Assembly (NCBI RefSeq): GCF_000814005.1
Contig: NZ_JWLK01000005.1
Span: 744,001-808,000 of the forward strand
Origin: Ruegeria sp. ANG-S4
GTDB taxonomy: Bacteria; Pseudomonadota; Alphaproteobacteria; Rhodobacterales; Rhodobacteraceae
Length of the DNA: 64,000 bases
Direction of reading: 5' to 3'
The notes beneath the pieces were generated by a model. The model did no database searches. It had not been told where the DNA came from and saw only the letters and a program-made list of their open reading frames with translations. Shown in pieces: positions 28,398-36,737 of this stretch. Position numbers and translations under genes: made by a program. The first letter of the stretch is position 1; every line of letters starts with the position of its first letter.

Positions 28398-28861
28398 CCG
28401 TTACCGACTTGCTGGATCGCGCCAAAGCGCAAGGCGTCATGATTGCCACCGCCGAAAGCTGCACCGGGGGCATGGTCGCCGCCGCGCTGACCGACATTCC
28501 CGGCAGTTCCGCGGTGGTGGAACGCGGCTTCGTCACCTACACCAACACCGCCAAGCAAGAGATGCTTGGCGTACGCTCGGACACATTGGCGGCGCACGGT
28601 GCCGTCTCGGAAGAAGTCGCACAAGAGATGGCCGAAGGTGCGCTTGGCCATTCAGCTGCCCAACTGGCAGTGTCCGTCACCGGCATCGCAGGGCCCGGCG
28701 GGTCGGAATTCAAACCCGAAGGACGCGTTTGCTTTGGCCTTGCCGCCAAAGGCCAGCCAACGCAAACCGAAACCGTCGAATTCGGCGCATTGGGGCGAGA
28801 TAACGTGCGCAAGGCCGCTCGCGATCACGCCTTGCAGATGCTGATGAACGGTCTTTCGTAA
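28394..28861 (+). CDS. pncC: CinA C-terminal domain protein, nicotinamide-nucleotide amidohydrolase
   Basis: The 155-residue product is the stand-alone CinA C-terminal domain. It has the signature TAESCTGGMVAAALTDIPGS, followed by VVERGFVTYTN, AVSEEVAQEMAEGAL and VSVTGIAGPGG. Proteins of this type deamidate nicotinamide mononucleotide to nicotinic acid mononucleotide and so recycle NAD breakdown products. The start is a GTG at 28394 overlapping the pgpA stop in GTGA. It is the last gene of the ispDF-pgpA-pncC unit; the next terminator is at 29147. Confidence 0.94.
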   Translation: MTVTDLLDRAKAQGVMIATAESCTGGMVAAALTDIPGSSAVVERGFVTYTNTAKQEMLGVRSDTLAAHGAVSEEVAQEMAEGALGHSAAQLAVSVTGIAGPGGSEFKPEGRVCFGLAAKGQPTQTETVEFGALGRDNVRKAARDHALQMLMNGLS

Positions 28862-28950
28862 TCGACCCCGATCTGGCGCTGAGCGTTCTGTTTCAGCCTG
28901 TGCATTCAAAACTCAAACTGCAATGCTTTTTGAGCCTTCGCCGTTTTTAT

Positions 28951-29112
28951 ATGGAGCGGACCAACTTTGCGGTTGCCGTCGCGGCAGTTGGCGCGATTGT
29001 GTTGGTCGACCCCGTTGCGCCCCGCGCCCCGTTTCGCATAGACAGCGGGTCCCAAACAAACGGGCGCGACCTTTCAGCAGATGAGGAACGCGCCCTGAAC
29101 TTGAGCGGCTGA
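28951..29112 (+). CDS. possible small ORF, uncertain
   Basis: An ATG at 28951 opens a 53-codon frame beginning MERTNFAVAVAAVGAIVLVD, which could be a short membrane helix followed by a polar tail ending in LSADEERALNLSG. A GTG at 28900 would extend it by 17 residues. No ribosome binding site is visible before either start. It sits between pncC and a terminator 35 bases downstream, which would fit a short monocistronic transcript. It is listed as a possibility only. Confidence 0.25.
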   Translation: MERTNFAVAVAAVGAIVLVDPVAPRAPFRIDSGSQTNGRDLSADEERALNLSG

Positions 29113-29146
29113 GCCCACCTTGGCCAGCTCGACTGCCCGCAAGGGC

Positions 29147-29178
29147 AAGGCGGACCTCTTGGGGGTCCGCTTTTCTTT
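29147..29178 (+). terminator. Rho-independent terminator before pyrE
   Basis: GCGGACC (29150-29156) pairs with GGTCCGC (29164-29170), with A-T and G-T extensions, and is followed directly by TTTTCTTTT. It probably ends transcripts from the ispDF-pgpA-pncC unit. Confidence 0.9.
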
Positions 29179-29254
29179 TGTCCGGCCCCCTCGACTCTGA
29201 CATGAGGCTCGGGCTATCAGCCTGCGACACCCGTTCAGCCCAGAGGTTTGCGCC

Positions 29255-29935
29255 ATGATCCCCAGTTCGTACCCCGACAGCACCGAAATCGCCCGCCTGA
29301 CCGCGCGGATGCTGCTGGAAATCAAGGCCGTCCACTTCAACGCGCGCGAGCCGTTCACGCTGGCCAGCGGTTTGCCCAGCCCAACCTATATCGATTGCCG
29401 CAAACTGATCTCCTACCCCCGCATCCGCTCGACCCTGATGGATTTCCTGACCGTCACCGTGATGCGCGACGCCGGGTTCGAGGCCTTCGACAACATTGCC
29501 GGAGGGGAAACGGCGGGCATTCCCTTTGCCGCGATGGTGGCGGAACGCATGGCACTGCCGATGACCTATGTGCGTAAAAAGCCCAAAGGCTACGGTCGCA
29601 ATGCCCGGATCGAAGGCGCGATGGGCGAAGGCGAGCGTGTGCTGTTGGTCGAGGACCTGACCACCGATGGCGGCTCGAAGCTGTCCTTCGTCGATGCGAT
29701 CCGCGAGACCGGCGCAACCTGCGGGCATACTGCCGTGATCTTTTACTATGGCATCTTCCCCGAAACCGAGAAGACGCTGGGCGATCATGGGGTGAAATTA
29801 CACGCGCTCTGCACCTGGTGGGATGTGCTGGCCGAAGCCAAGGCGCAGAAAGCCTTTGATCAAGAAACACTTGACGGTGTCGAAGCCTTCCTGAATGACC
29901 CGCGCGGCTGGCAGGAAGCGAAAAAATCCACGTAA
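29255..29935 (+). CDS. pyrE: orotate phosphoribosyltransferase
   Basis: PyrE joins orotate to PRPP to make orotidine 5'-phosphate in pyrimidine synthesis. The protein has 226 residues. The PRPP-binding loop reads [14 protein letters not shown] at about residue 130. Upstream are [18 protein letters not shown], the orotate-side segment, and the flexible loop [17 protein letters not shown]. It is longer than the E. coli enzyme, in line with alphaproteobacterial forms. It is transcribed alone, between a terminator and the dnaB leader. Confidence 0.97.
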   Translation: MIPSSYPDSTEIARLTARMLLEIKAVHFNAREPFTLASGLPSPTYIDCRKLISYPRIRSTLMDFLTVTVMRDAGFEAFDNIAGGETAGIPFAAMVAERMALPMTYVRKKPKGYGRNARIEGAMGEGERVLLVEDLTTDGGSKLSFVDAIRETGATCGHTAVIFYYGIFPETEKTLGDHGVKLHALCTWWDVLAEAKAQKAFDQETLDGVEAFLNDPRGWQEAKKST

Positions 29936-30062
29936 ACCGGCTGTGAGCGTTTTGGGGATAAAGCAAGTAGAATCGGCGACACAGCAACAATATGTGGTGA
30001 CATTCGACTTGTTTCCTACATAATGCAGGATACCGGATTCAGCATTCAGGCTATCGCTGAAC

Positions 30063-30094
30063 TTATCCCAAGGCTTTATCCCGAGTTAGCCACA
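30063..30094 (+). promoter_or_regulatory. cluster of DnaA-box-like motifs upstream of dnaB
   Basis: TTATCCCAA (30063-30071), TTATCCCGA (30076-30084) and TTAGCCACA (30086-30094) resemble the DnaA box TTATNCACA with one to three mismatches each. Another TTTATCCCC lies on the minus strand at 29954-29962. A hairpin TTCAGC (30038-30043) / GCTGAA (30056-30061) precedes them. They may be regulatory sites for dnaB. The match is by eye and partial. Confidence 0.35.
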
Positions 30095-30157
30095 GGTATT
30101 TCCAGATAGCCGACACGCCCTGTCAGCGTGTAGAACCTCCGAACGGGCAGCGGGGAC

Positions 30158-31651
30158 ATGATGAACGAGATCAGCAGTATCGAGCAGGCGGCGGCGCAGA
30201 TTCAGAACGCCGAAACCATGCCGCATTCAATCGAGGCCGAACAGCAGCTTCTGGGCGCGATCCTGACCAACAACGATCTCTATGATCGGGTCGCCTCGAT
30301 CATCGGGGCCGAGCATTTCTATGACCCGGTCCACGCCCGGATTTACGAGGTGGCGGCTGCGCGCATCGCCAAGAATGCGCTGGCCTCGCCCGTGACCCTG
30401 AAATCCTTCATGGCCGAGGATGAGGGTCTCAAGGAACTGGGTGGTCCGGCCTATCTGGTCAAACTCGCTGGCGCGTCGATCAGCGCCTTTGCGGTGCATG
30501 ATTACGCCCAGATGATCTACGACCTCGCCATCCGGCGCGAGTTGATCCGGCTGGGCCGCGATATCTCGGACAAGGCGGCGCGGGTCGAAGTGTCGAGCGA
30601 GCCCAAAGAACAAATCGTCGAGGCCGAGCAACAGCTTTATCAGCTATCCGAGCAGGGCCAGACCGAACAAGGATTTCAATCCTTCCTCAAGGCGGTCACA
30701 GAAGCCGTTAATGTCACCAACGAAGCCTACCAGCGTGGTGGCGGCATGGCGGGGATATCCACCGGTCTGGCCGATCTCGACAAACAACTGGGGGGACTGC
30801 ACCCCTCGGACCTGATCATTCTGGCCGGTCGTCCGTCGATGGGGAAAACCTCGCTGGCGACCAACGTGGCATTCAACGTGGCCAAGGCCTACAAACGCGG
30901 CACCAAGCCGGACGGCTCCGAAGGCGCGATTGACGGCGGAGTGGTCGGGTTTTTCTCGCTCGAGATGAGCGCCGAGCAGTTGGCGGGCCGGGTTCTGGCC
31001 GAAGCCTCTGAAATCTCAAGTCATAAAATCCGTCAGGGCGACATGACCGAGGCCGAGTTCCGCCGCTTCGTGGACGCCGCCAAGGAACTGGAAGCCTGCC
31101 CGCTTTTCATAGACGACACCCCCGCTCTCCCGATCTCTCAGCTTGCCGCGCGTGCGCGGCGGCTGAAGAGAACGCACGGGCTGGACTTGTTGGTCATCGA
31201 CTATTTGCAGCTGTGCCGGGGCATGTCCGACAATCGCGTCAACGAAATCGCCGAGATTTCGATGGGCATGAAGGCCATCGCCAAGGAACTCAACATCCCG
31301 GTCATCGCGCTGTCCCAGCTGTCCCGTCAGGTCGAAAACCGCGACGACAAGCGCCCGCAGCTGTCTGACCTGCGGGAATCAGGCTCGATCGAACAGGATG
31401 CCGACGTGGTGATGTTCGTGTTCCGCGAGGAATACTACAAGGAACGCGAAAAACCCGGCGATCACGAGCTGGAAAAGATGGAAGAGTGGAAGCAGGCGAT
31501 GGAGCACCTGCACGGCAAGGCCGAGATCATCGTCGGCAAGCAGCGCCACGGCCCAATTGGCACGGTCGAGCTGTCGTTCGAGGCTCAATTCACCCGCTTT
31601 GGCAATCTGGTCAAACCCTGGCAACAGGGCGGCGAGATCGAAGGATACTGA
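30158..31651 (+). CDS. dnaB: replicative DNA helicase DnaB
   Basis: DnaB is the hexameric helicase that unwinds DNA at the replication fork. The protein has 497 residues. The N-terminal domain (MPHSIEAEQQLLGAIL) binds primase, and the C-terminal RecA-like domain carries Walker A GRPSMGKTS near residue 224, LFIDDTPALPISQL, Walker B LLVIDYLQL, and the DNA-binding loop QLSRQVENRDDKRPQLSDLR. No intein interrupts it. The first of two adjacent ATGs (30158 and 30161) is used. The leader of 222 bases before it contains DnaA-box-like motifs. Confidence 0.98.
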   Translation: MMNEISSIEQAAAQIQNAETMPHSIEAEQQLLGAILTNNDLYDRVASIIGAEHFYDPVHARIYEVAAARIAKNALASPVTLKSFMAEDEGLKELGGPAYLVKLAGASISAFAVHDYAQMIYDLAIRRELIRLGRDISDKAARVEVSSEPKEQIVEAEQQLYQLSEQGQTEQGFQSFLKAVTEAVNVTNEAYQRGGGMAGISTGLADLDKQLGGLHPSDLIILAGRPSMGKTSLATNVAFNVAKAYKRGTKPDGSEGAIDGGVVGFFSLEMSAEQLAGRVLAEASEISSHKIRQGDMTEAEFRRFVDAAKELEACPLFIDDTPALPISQLAARARRLKRTHGLDLLVIDYLQLCRGMSDNRVNEIAEISMGMKAIAKELNIPVIALSQLSRQVENRDDKRPQLSDLRESGSIEQDADVVMFVFREEYYKEREKPGDHELEKMEEWKQAMEHLHGKAEIIVGKQRHGPIGTVELSFEAQFTRFGNLVKPWQQGGEIEGY

Positions 31652-31769
31652 TCACTCGCAAGCCAAAACAAAATAAGCCTCTCATTTTATTGGTGATTAA
31701 CGGCCCATGTGATAGGCTGCCGACAAGAAAGCGGCGCAGACCGCTCGGTTTTGTCGAGGCCAAAAGCAC

Positions 31770-32837
31770 GTGCCAGCCATAATTTCGGAGATCAGGTATC
31801 GCAATGGTCCGGGTTTTGATCCGGACGATGATTATATCGAGATCAGGGTGCCAACCGGCACGGACGTGAGCGACCTGTCCGTCGACGTCTACAATCAGAA
31901 TGGCACGTTGCGCAGCTCAACTGATGTCGGCGATGGTCCGATGACTACGGTTGGCGGGTTCGACTATTATGTGGTGAGCGCGCGCATCAACCGGTTCGGG
32001 GCGGTTTCCCTATCGGATGAAGACGGCGTTCTTAGCTTCGTGTCGTTCGACGCTGAGGTCACCGCGACCGAAGGTCCGGCGGATGGCCTGACCTCGACCC
32101 AGGTCGGCACCAACGGAAACGATTCCACGTCTTCGCTCAGTTCCAATGATGGGATCAACTTCTTCGTTGACCCGAACCCAAGCCCGGGTGCGCCTTGCTT
32201 TGCATCCGGCACGCGTATCCTGACCGATAAGGGAGAAGTTCCGGTCGAGGACTTGAAGCCCGGCGATATCGTGGTTGGCATTGGCGACGCGCACCATGTT
32301 CTCAGGTTGCGTCTGACACGAACGGTAAGGCATTCCGAACTGATGCGCGTGCCAGAACTACGCCCGGTGCGAATTGTCGCGGGCGCCGTTGGGCAGGGTC
32401 TGCCCCGCCGGGACTTGCTGGTATCCCGGCAGCATCGAATGCAGACCGACTCACCCATCGCTGCCCGAATGTTCGGGACGCCGAATGTATTGATCTCGGC
32501 CATTCGGTTGACCGAGTTACCCGGGATATACATCGACGATGAAATCACGCAGGTCACGTATCATCACCTGATCTTTGATCAACACGTAATCCTTCAGGCG
32601 GAAGGCGCGCCGAGTGAAAGTCTTTTCACCGGTCCCCAAGCGCTTGCATCAATACCGGACGAGGCCAGGCAAGAGTTGGCGTTGCTGTTTCCCGACATTG
32701 TCGACGAGGCCGCCACTGATCCAGCTTGTTACATTCCTGACGGTCGCCGACAGAAAAAACTGATTGCGCGTCATGCCAGTAACCAAAAACCACTATTGGG
32801 GTCGCCCCGAACACTGCCGGATCGGCCAACCCTTTGA
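31770..32837 (+). CDS. Hint-domain protein with lamin-tail-like N-terminal domain
   Basis: The 355-residue product starts at a GTG with GAGG 10 bases upstream. Residues 1 to about 110 (ISEIRYRNGPGFDPDDDYIE, then DLSVDVYNQNGTL) resemble a lamin-tail-like beta-sandwich. An acidic Asn/Ser-rich linker follows. The Hint domain starts with Cys143 in PGAPCFASGTRILT and continues with VPVEDLKPGDIVV, the LVSRQHRM block and QVTYHHLIFDQHVILQAEG. It ends in LIARHASNQKPLL, typical of roseobacter Hint proteins. Hint domains self-cleave or ligate peptide bonds; whether this one does is unknown. It lacks a signal peptide, so export, if any, would need a C-terminal or unconventional route. It lies between dnaB and alr. 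Confidence 0.85.
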   Translation: MPAIISEIRYRNGPGFDPDDDYIEIRVPTGTDVSDLSVDVYNQNGTLRSSTDVGDGPMTTVGGFDYYVVSARINRFGAVSLSDEDGVLSFVSFDAEVTATEGPADGLTSTQVGTNGNDSTSSLSSNDGINFFVDPNPSPGAPCFASGTRILTDKGEVPVEDLKPGDIVVGIGDAHHVLRLRLTRTVRHSELMRVPELRPVRIVAGAVGQGLPRRDLLVSRQHRMQTDSPIAARMFGTPNVLISAIRLTELPGIYIDDEITQVTYHHLIFDQHVILQAEGAPSESLFTGPQALASIPDEARQELALLFPDIVDEAATDPACYIPDGRRQKKLIARHASNQKPLLGSPRTLPDRPTL

Positions 32838-33041
32838 CATTGGGCAACGATAACGGCCGCAGTCCGATTTTGACCCCTTGCGAAGCACAATCCTTTGTCG
32901 AAGCCCTGCCAGGCTTTGTACTGGTGAAAAGTCGCTTTCGGCTTGGCTGTTTTGCCACAAACCGGCGAATACGTTTTCAATCGCCCAAGGATTCAATGCG
33001 TTCCCTCTTGACCTCAGTCATTGCAGTGTCATGAACAGGCC

Positions 33042-34076
33042 ATGAGTACCGCACATCTGACAATCAATCTGCATGCCCTTGCACAAAACTGGCGTGCTTT
33101 GGATGCAAAGACAAAAGTTGAGACCGGTGCCGTGGTCAAAGCGGACGGGTATGGCTTGGGCGCTGGTCCGGTATCGTCCGCGTTGGCAGAAGAAGGTGTC
33201 CGGAAGTTCTTTGTCGCCGTTGCCGAAGAAGGCGCTGCGGTGCGCGAGGCGGTCGGACCCGAGCCTATGGTGGCGGTCTTCTCGGGCCATATGGAAGGCG
33301 ACACCGATCTGCTGCGCGATCACGATCTGACGCCCCTTATCAACTCTCCTCAGCAGTACAAACGCCATATGGAAGCCCTGCCCGACCATTCCTTCGGAAT
33401 TCAGCTGGACAGCGGTATGAACCGGCTTGGGCTTGAAGCGGCGGATTGGGCGGCGCTCCGGTCCGAGGCGTTGGCCCTGAACCCGGTTGTCGTGATGTCG
33501 CATCTGGCCTGCGCGGATGATCCGGATCACTCAATGAACCAGCAGCAATTGCAACGCTTCCGGGAAATGACCGATGGCGTTCAGGTTCCCAGATCGCTTG
33601 CGGCGACGGGCGGAACGATGCTGGGGCCCGAATTTCATTTCGAATTCTGTCGCCCGGGCATCGGCCTTTATGGAGGCATGCCTTTCGCCGGAGCCAAACC
33701 GGTTGTCACGGTCGATCTGCCCGTGGTGCAGGTTCGCGAGGTGGCCGTCGGCGAAACGGTGGGTTATGGCAACACCTGGACCGCGCGCCGCCCGTCGCGG
33801 ATTGCAACCGTTGCGGCGGGGTATGCCGATGGGCTGCATCGTGCCATTGGCGGTGGGATCGATACCTTTGCTGGTGATCAGCCCTGCCCGGTGGTAGGAC
33901 GTATCTCGATGGACCTGATCACCGTGGATGTTACTGATTTGCCCTACGACCCAGACCGCCTGCGCATTCTGAACGGACACCAGACTGTCGACGACCTGGC
34001 CGAAGCCGCAGGAACCATCGGTTATGAAATCCTGACGTCGATGGGCAGCCGATATTCCCGAGGTTACGTGGAATGA
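33042..34076 (+). CDS. alr: alanine racemase
   Basis: Alr interconverts L- and D-alanine with pyridoxal phosphate and supplies D-Ala for peptidoglycan. The ATG at 33042 gives 344 residues. The PLP lysine is in [11 protein letters not shown] near residue 36 and the second catalytic base, a tyrosine, is in [15 protein letters not shown] and [16 protein letters not shown] are also typical. An alternative start 21 bases upstream has no better ribosome binding site. The stop overlaps the mlaE start in ATGA. The 204 bases before it hold no recognisable gene. Confidence 0.97.
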   Translation: MSTAHLTINLHALAQNWRALDAKTKVETGAVVKADGYGLGAGPVSSALAEEGVRKFFVAVAEEGAAVREAVGPEPMVAVFSGHMEGDTDLLRDHDLTPLINSPQQYKRHMEALPDHSFGIQLDSGMNRLGLEAADWAALRSEALALNPVVVMSHLACADDPDHSMNQQQLQRFREMTDGVQVPRSLAATGGTMLGPEFHFEFCRPGIGLYGGMPFAGAKPVVTVDLPVVQVREVAVGETVGYGNTWTARRPSRIATVAAGYADGLHRAIGGGIDTFAGDQPCPVVGRISMDLITVDVTDLPYDPDRLRILNGHQTVDDLAEAAGTIGYEILTSMGSRYSRGYVE

Positions 34077-34855
34077 ACCCTGTCGCGCTGCTCGGCGGGT
34101 TGGGACGGGCTATTCTGGACACACTGGCTATTTTTGGCCGCGTTGCGATGTTTGCGGTGGACGCCATCTCTCACATTTTTCGCCCGCCGTTCTATCCGCG
34201 TGAGTTTGCCATTGCGCTGTTGAATATCGGCTGGCTGTCCCTGCCGGTTGTGGGTCTGACGGCCATCTTCACCGGCGGCGCACTGGCGCTTCAGATCTAT
34301 GCAGGTGGTGCGCGTTTCAATGCCGAAGCCGTGGTGCCTCAAATCGTTGCCATCGGTATGGTGCGCGAGCTTGGGCCGGTTCTGGTCGGCCTGATGATCG
34401 CCGCGCGCGTCACGTCGTCCATTGCCGCCGAAATCGCAACGATGAAGGTGACTGAACAGATCGATGCGCTGGTAACGCTGTCAACGCATCCGATGAAGTA
34501 CCTGACGGCCCCCCGCGTTCTGGCTGCCTTGATCACCGTTCCGGCGCTGGTCGGCGTCGGGGACGTGATCGGCATCGCGGGTGGTTACACCGTGGCCACC
34601 CAAAACCTGGGCTTCAACCCCGCGACATACCTGATGAACACCGTGAATTTTCTCGAGACCCGGGACATCGTCTCATCCTTGGTCAAGGGCGCGGCCTTTG
34701 GTCTGATCGCGGCTATCATGGGCTGCTACTACGGAATGAACTCGGGCCGCGGCGCGCAGGGCGTCGGTCGGGCCACCAAATCATCGGTTGAATCTGCCGC
34801 GATCCTGATCCTCGCCGCCAACTTCGTCCTGACAGGGGTGTTCTTCTCGCTATGA
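34073..34855 (+). CDS. mlaE: MlaE-family lipid-transport ABC permease
   Basis: The 260-residue inner-membrane protein belongs to the MlaE/YrbE permease family, which moves phospholipids between the membranes. It has an N-terminal amphipathic helix and five to six membrane helices. The family signature is visible in [20 protein letters not shown] followed by [17 protein letters not shown] and [14 protein letters not shown]. It is coupled by ATGA overlaps to alr upstream and to mlaF downstream. No MCE-domain (MlaD) or STAS (MlaB) gene is next to it in this window. Confidence 0.95.
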   Translation: MNPVALLGGLGRAILDTLAIFGRVAMFAVDAISHIFRPPFYPREFAIALLNIGWLSLPVVGLTAIFTGGALALQIYAGGARFNAEAVVPQIVAIGMVRELGPVLVGLMIAARVTSSIAAEIATMKVTEQIDALVTLSTHPMKYLTAPRVLAALITVPALVGVGDVIGIAGGYTVATQNLGFNPATYLMNTVNFLETRDIVSSLVKGAAFGLIAAIMGCYYGMNSGRGAQGVGRATKSSVESAAILILAANFVLTGVFFSL

Positions 34856-35598
34856 TCCGGTTGGAGAACGTACATAAGGCCTTTGGCGACAATCATGTGC
34901 TGCAAGGCATGAACCTTGAAATTGCCAAGGGCACCTCGATGGTCATTATCGGCGGGTCCGGTACCGGCAAGTCGGTGGCTTTGAAATGCATCCTTGGCCT
35001 GATCAAACCCGACAGCGGCATGATTTACGTGGATGGCAAAGACGCCACCAAAGGCGACCGCGACGCCTTTCTCGCCCGGTTCGGAATGCTGTTTCAGGGG
35101 GCTGCGCTGTTTGACTCGCTGCCCGTCTGGCAAAACGTGTCGTTCCGCCTGCTGCGCGGCCCGTTGAAGCGCCCCGCCGATTATGCCCGCGAGATCGCGA
35201 TCGAAAAGCTGCGCCGAGTCGGGTTGAAATCCGATGTCGCAGACCGGTTTCCTTCCGAGTTGTCGGGTGGCATGCAAAAACGCGTGGGTCTGGCCCGCGC
35301 CATCGCCGCCGAGCCTGAGATCATCTTTTTCGACGAGCCCACGACGGGGTTGGACCCGATCATGTCCGGCGTCATCAACGACCTGATCCGCGAGATCGTG
35401 ACCGAGATGGGCGCAACGGCGATGACTATCACCCACGACATGAGCTCGGTCCGAGCAATCGCCGACAACGTGGCGATGCTGCATGATGGGGTAATCCAGT
35501 GGACTGGCCCGGTTGGGCAGATGGACACCGCGGGCGACCCGTATCTCGAGCAGTTCATCAGCGGAAGCGCTGACGGGCCGATTGAGGCGGTGCGCTAG
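34852..35598 (+). CDS. mlaF: MlaF-family lipid-transport ABC ATPase
   Basis: The 248-residue protein is the ATPase partner of MlaE. Walker A is GGSGTGKSV, the signature is LSGGMQKRVGLARAIA, and Walker B is EIIFFDEPTTGLDP. The Q-loop reads MLFQGAALFDSLPVWQNV, typical of the MlaF/Ttg2A group. Its start overlaps mlaE (ATGA). Its TAG stop overlaps the stop of the convergent thioesterase gene in a CTAG at 35595-35598. Confidence 0.96.
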   Translation: MIRLENVHKAFGDNHVLQGMNLEIAKGTSMVIIGGSGTGKSVALKCILGLIKPDSGMIYVDGKDATKGDRDAFLARFGMLFQGAALFDSLPVWQNVSFRLLRGPLKRPADYAREIAIEKLRRVGLKSDVADRFPSELSGGMQKRVGLARAIAAEPEIIFFDEPTTGLDPIMSGVINDLIREIVTEMGATAMTITHDMSSVRAIADNVAMLHDGVIQWTGPVGQMDTAGDPYLEQFISGSADGPIEAVR

Positions 35599-36023
35599 GG
35601 CAGTTCGCTCGCCAACCAATGTTTAGCGCGTGTCACGACTTCACTTGGAAGCGCCTCTGCTTTTCGAGTTTCCAGATTCAGCAGGACGCATTTGAAAACG
35701 GTGGAGAAGGCAATTTTTCTGTCAGAGGTGCGCAGTAAATTGTGGCGGAATGTTATGGATTTCCCGCCTAGTTCGAGTACTTCACTTTCCATTTGGATGG
35801 CGTCCCCTGCACGCAGCTCTGCAAGAAAATTACTTTCCGCATGGACCACCGCGAACGAAAGTCTTCGGCCAGAACGCATGTCTTCTGCGGTCAAGCCCAT
35901 CTCAGATTGGAGGGCAAACACTGAGTTAGAGCAAGCCGCAAAGTACCGGGAGACATTCATATGCCCTAAAAAATCACAATCCGAAGGATCAACAATTGAC
36001 TTGTAAGCCACAAAAGCTGTCAT
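35595..36023 (-). CDS. hotdog-fold (4HBT) acyl-CoA thioesterase
   Basis: The product has 142 residues. The opening MTAFVAYKSIVDPSDCDFLG followed by HMNVSRYF matches the 4HBT/FcbC group, in which the Asp in the D-x-x-G-H-M-N context is catalytic. A later strand block is NLLRTSDRKIAFSTVFKCVL. It should hydrolyse an acyl-CoA in the cytosol; the chain length is unknown. It is the only minus-strand gene in a plus-strand run. By eye it is poorer in G+C than its neighbours, as is the 94-base gap upstream, which suggests acquisition. The stop overlaps mlaF in CTAG. Confidence 0.85.
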   Translation of the reverse strand: MTAFVAYKSIVDPSDCDFLGHMNVSRYFAACSNSVFALQSEMGLTAEDMRSGRRLSFAVVHAESNFLAELRAGDAIQMESEVLELGGKSITFRHNLLRTSDRKIAFSTVFKCVLLNLETRKAEALPSEVVTRAKHWLASELP

Positions 36024-36117
36024 CGGAAATCACCCCAACTAGTATAAGCGAGTTTGAATACTTGCGCTAAGTTAACGCATAACAGAAAAGAACCGACCGA
36101 CAGACGGTAGAACACTT

Positions 36118-36585
36118 GTGACAGCAGTTCAAATGACCCTCCGCCTCGCCACGCTCTCCCTCTTGATACTCTACCCCATCGCGTGGTTCGCGCCGCTGAT
36201 GCGCGCGGGTCTGCTGCCGATCTTCGGGCTGTCAGAGATCAGCGTCATCACCGGGCTTCAGTCCCTCTGGCGCTCCGACATCTTCCTCGCGCTGGTGGTC
36301 ACCGTCTTCGCGCTGTTCGCGCCCTACATCAAAACCATCGGCACCGCGCTGGTTCAGTGGAACATGCTGGACCCCCGCGTTCAGCCTGCGCTCAACATCA
36401 TGGGCAAACTGGCGATGGCAGATATTTTCCTGATCGCGCTCTACATCACGTTGGCCAAGGGCATCTCGTACGCCACCATCGAAACCGCATGGGGGCTGTA
36501 TCTGTTTACGGCCTGCATTCTGGCCTCAATCGCGCTGGGATACATTACGGAAATGAAATCCAGTTCACGAAATTCTCAGCCCTAA
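36118..36585 (+). CDS. PqiA-like membrane protein
   Basis: The 155-residue protein has four membrane helices (around LSLLILYPIAWFAPL, IFLALVVTVFALFAPYIK, MADIFLIALYITLAKG and LYLFTACILASIALGY). This layout and the APYIKTIGTALVQW loop resemble one PqiA (paraquat-inducible protein A) domain, without the zinc ribbon of full-length PqiA. PqiA proteins act with MCE-domain proteins in lipid trafficking, so closeness to mlaEF is suggestive. The start is a GTG at 36118; an ATG at 36133 is possible and neither has a clear ribosome binding site. Confidence 0.7.
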   Translation: MTAVQMTLRLATLSLLILYPIAWFAPLMRAGLLPIFGLSEISVITGLQSLWRSDIFLALVVTVFALFAPYIKTIGTALVQWNMLDPRVQPALNIMGKLAMADIFLIALYITLAKGISYATIETAWGLYLFTACILASIALGYITEMKSSSRNSQP

Positions 36586-36737
36586 TTGATTGAAAACATT
36601 AATCTGAGTATCATCTTAGAACTTCGAGCAGGAAAGTTTTTGTAACTTAAGGGTCCTTGGCGGATCACCTTGACTGTTTGATGTGTCCCTCCGCTTTGGC
36701 CCGATTTGTATCGGTTTTAAAAGGAGGATGCATATTA

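Larger units (their letters stand above)
28862..29254 (+). other. non-coding or weakly coding gap between pncC and pyrE
   Basis: This 393-base stretch contains a possible 53-codon frame (28951-29112), a small hairpin TGCCC-GCAA-GGGCA (29134-29147) and a strong terminator (29147-29178). The remaining 75 bases should hold the pyrE promoter. I see no tRNA or known RNA family. Confidence 0.5.

Noticed and set aside
28913-29788. A long minus-strand open frame (291 codons) opposite pyrE.
   Set aside because: It is a shadow of the well-supported pyrE frame and has no recognisable domain or ribosome binding site.
32838-33041. Possible remnant of a transposase in the gap before alr; a minus-strand frame reads IENVFAGL, which recalls IS5-type transposase ends.
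   Set aside because: The similarity covers only a few residues, there are no terminal inverted repeats or target duplications, and the frame does not continue as a transposase.
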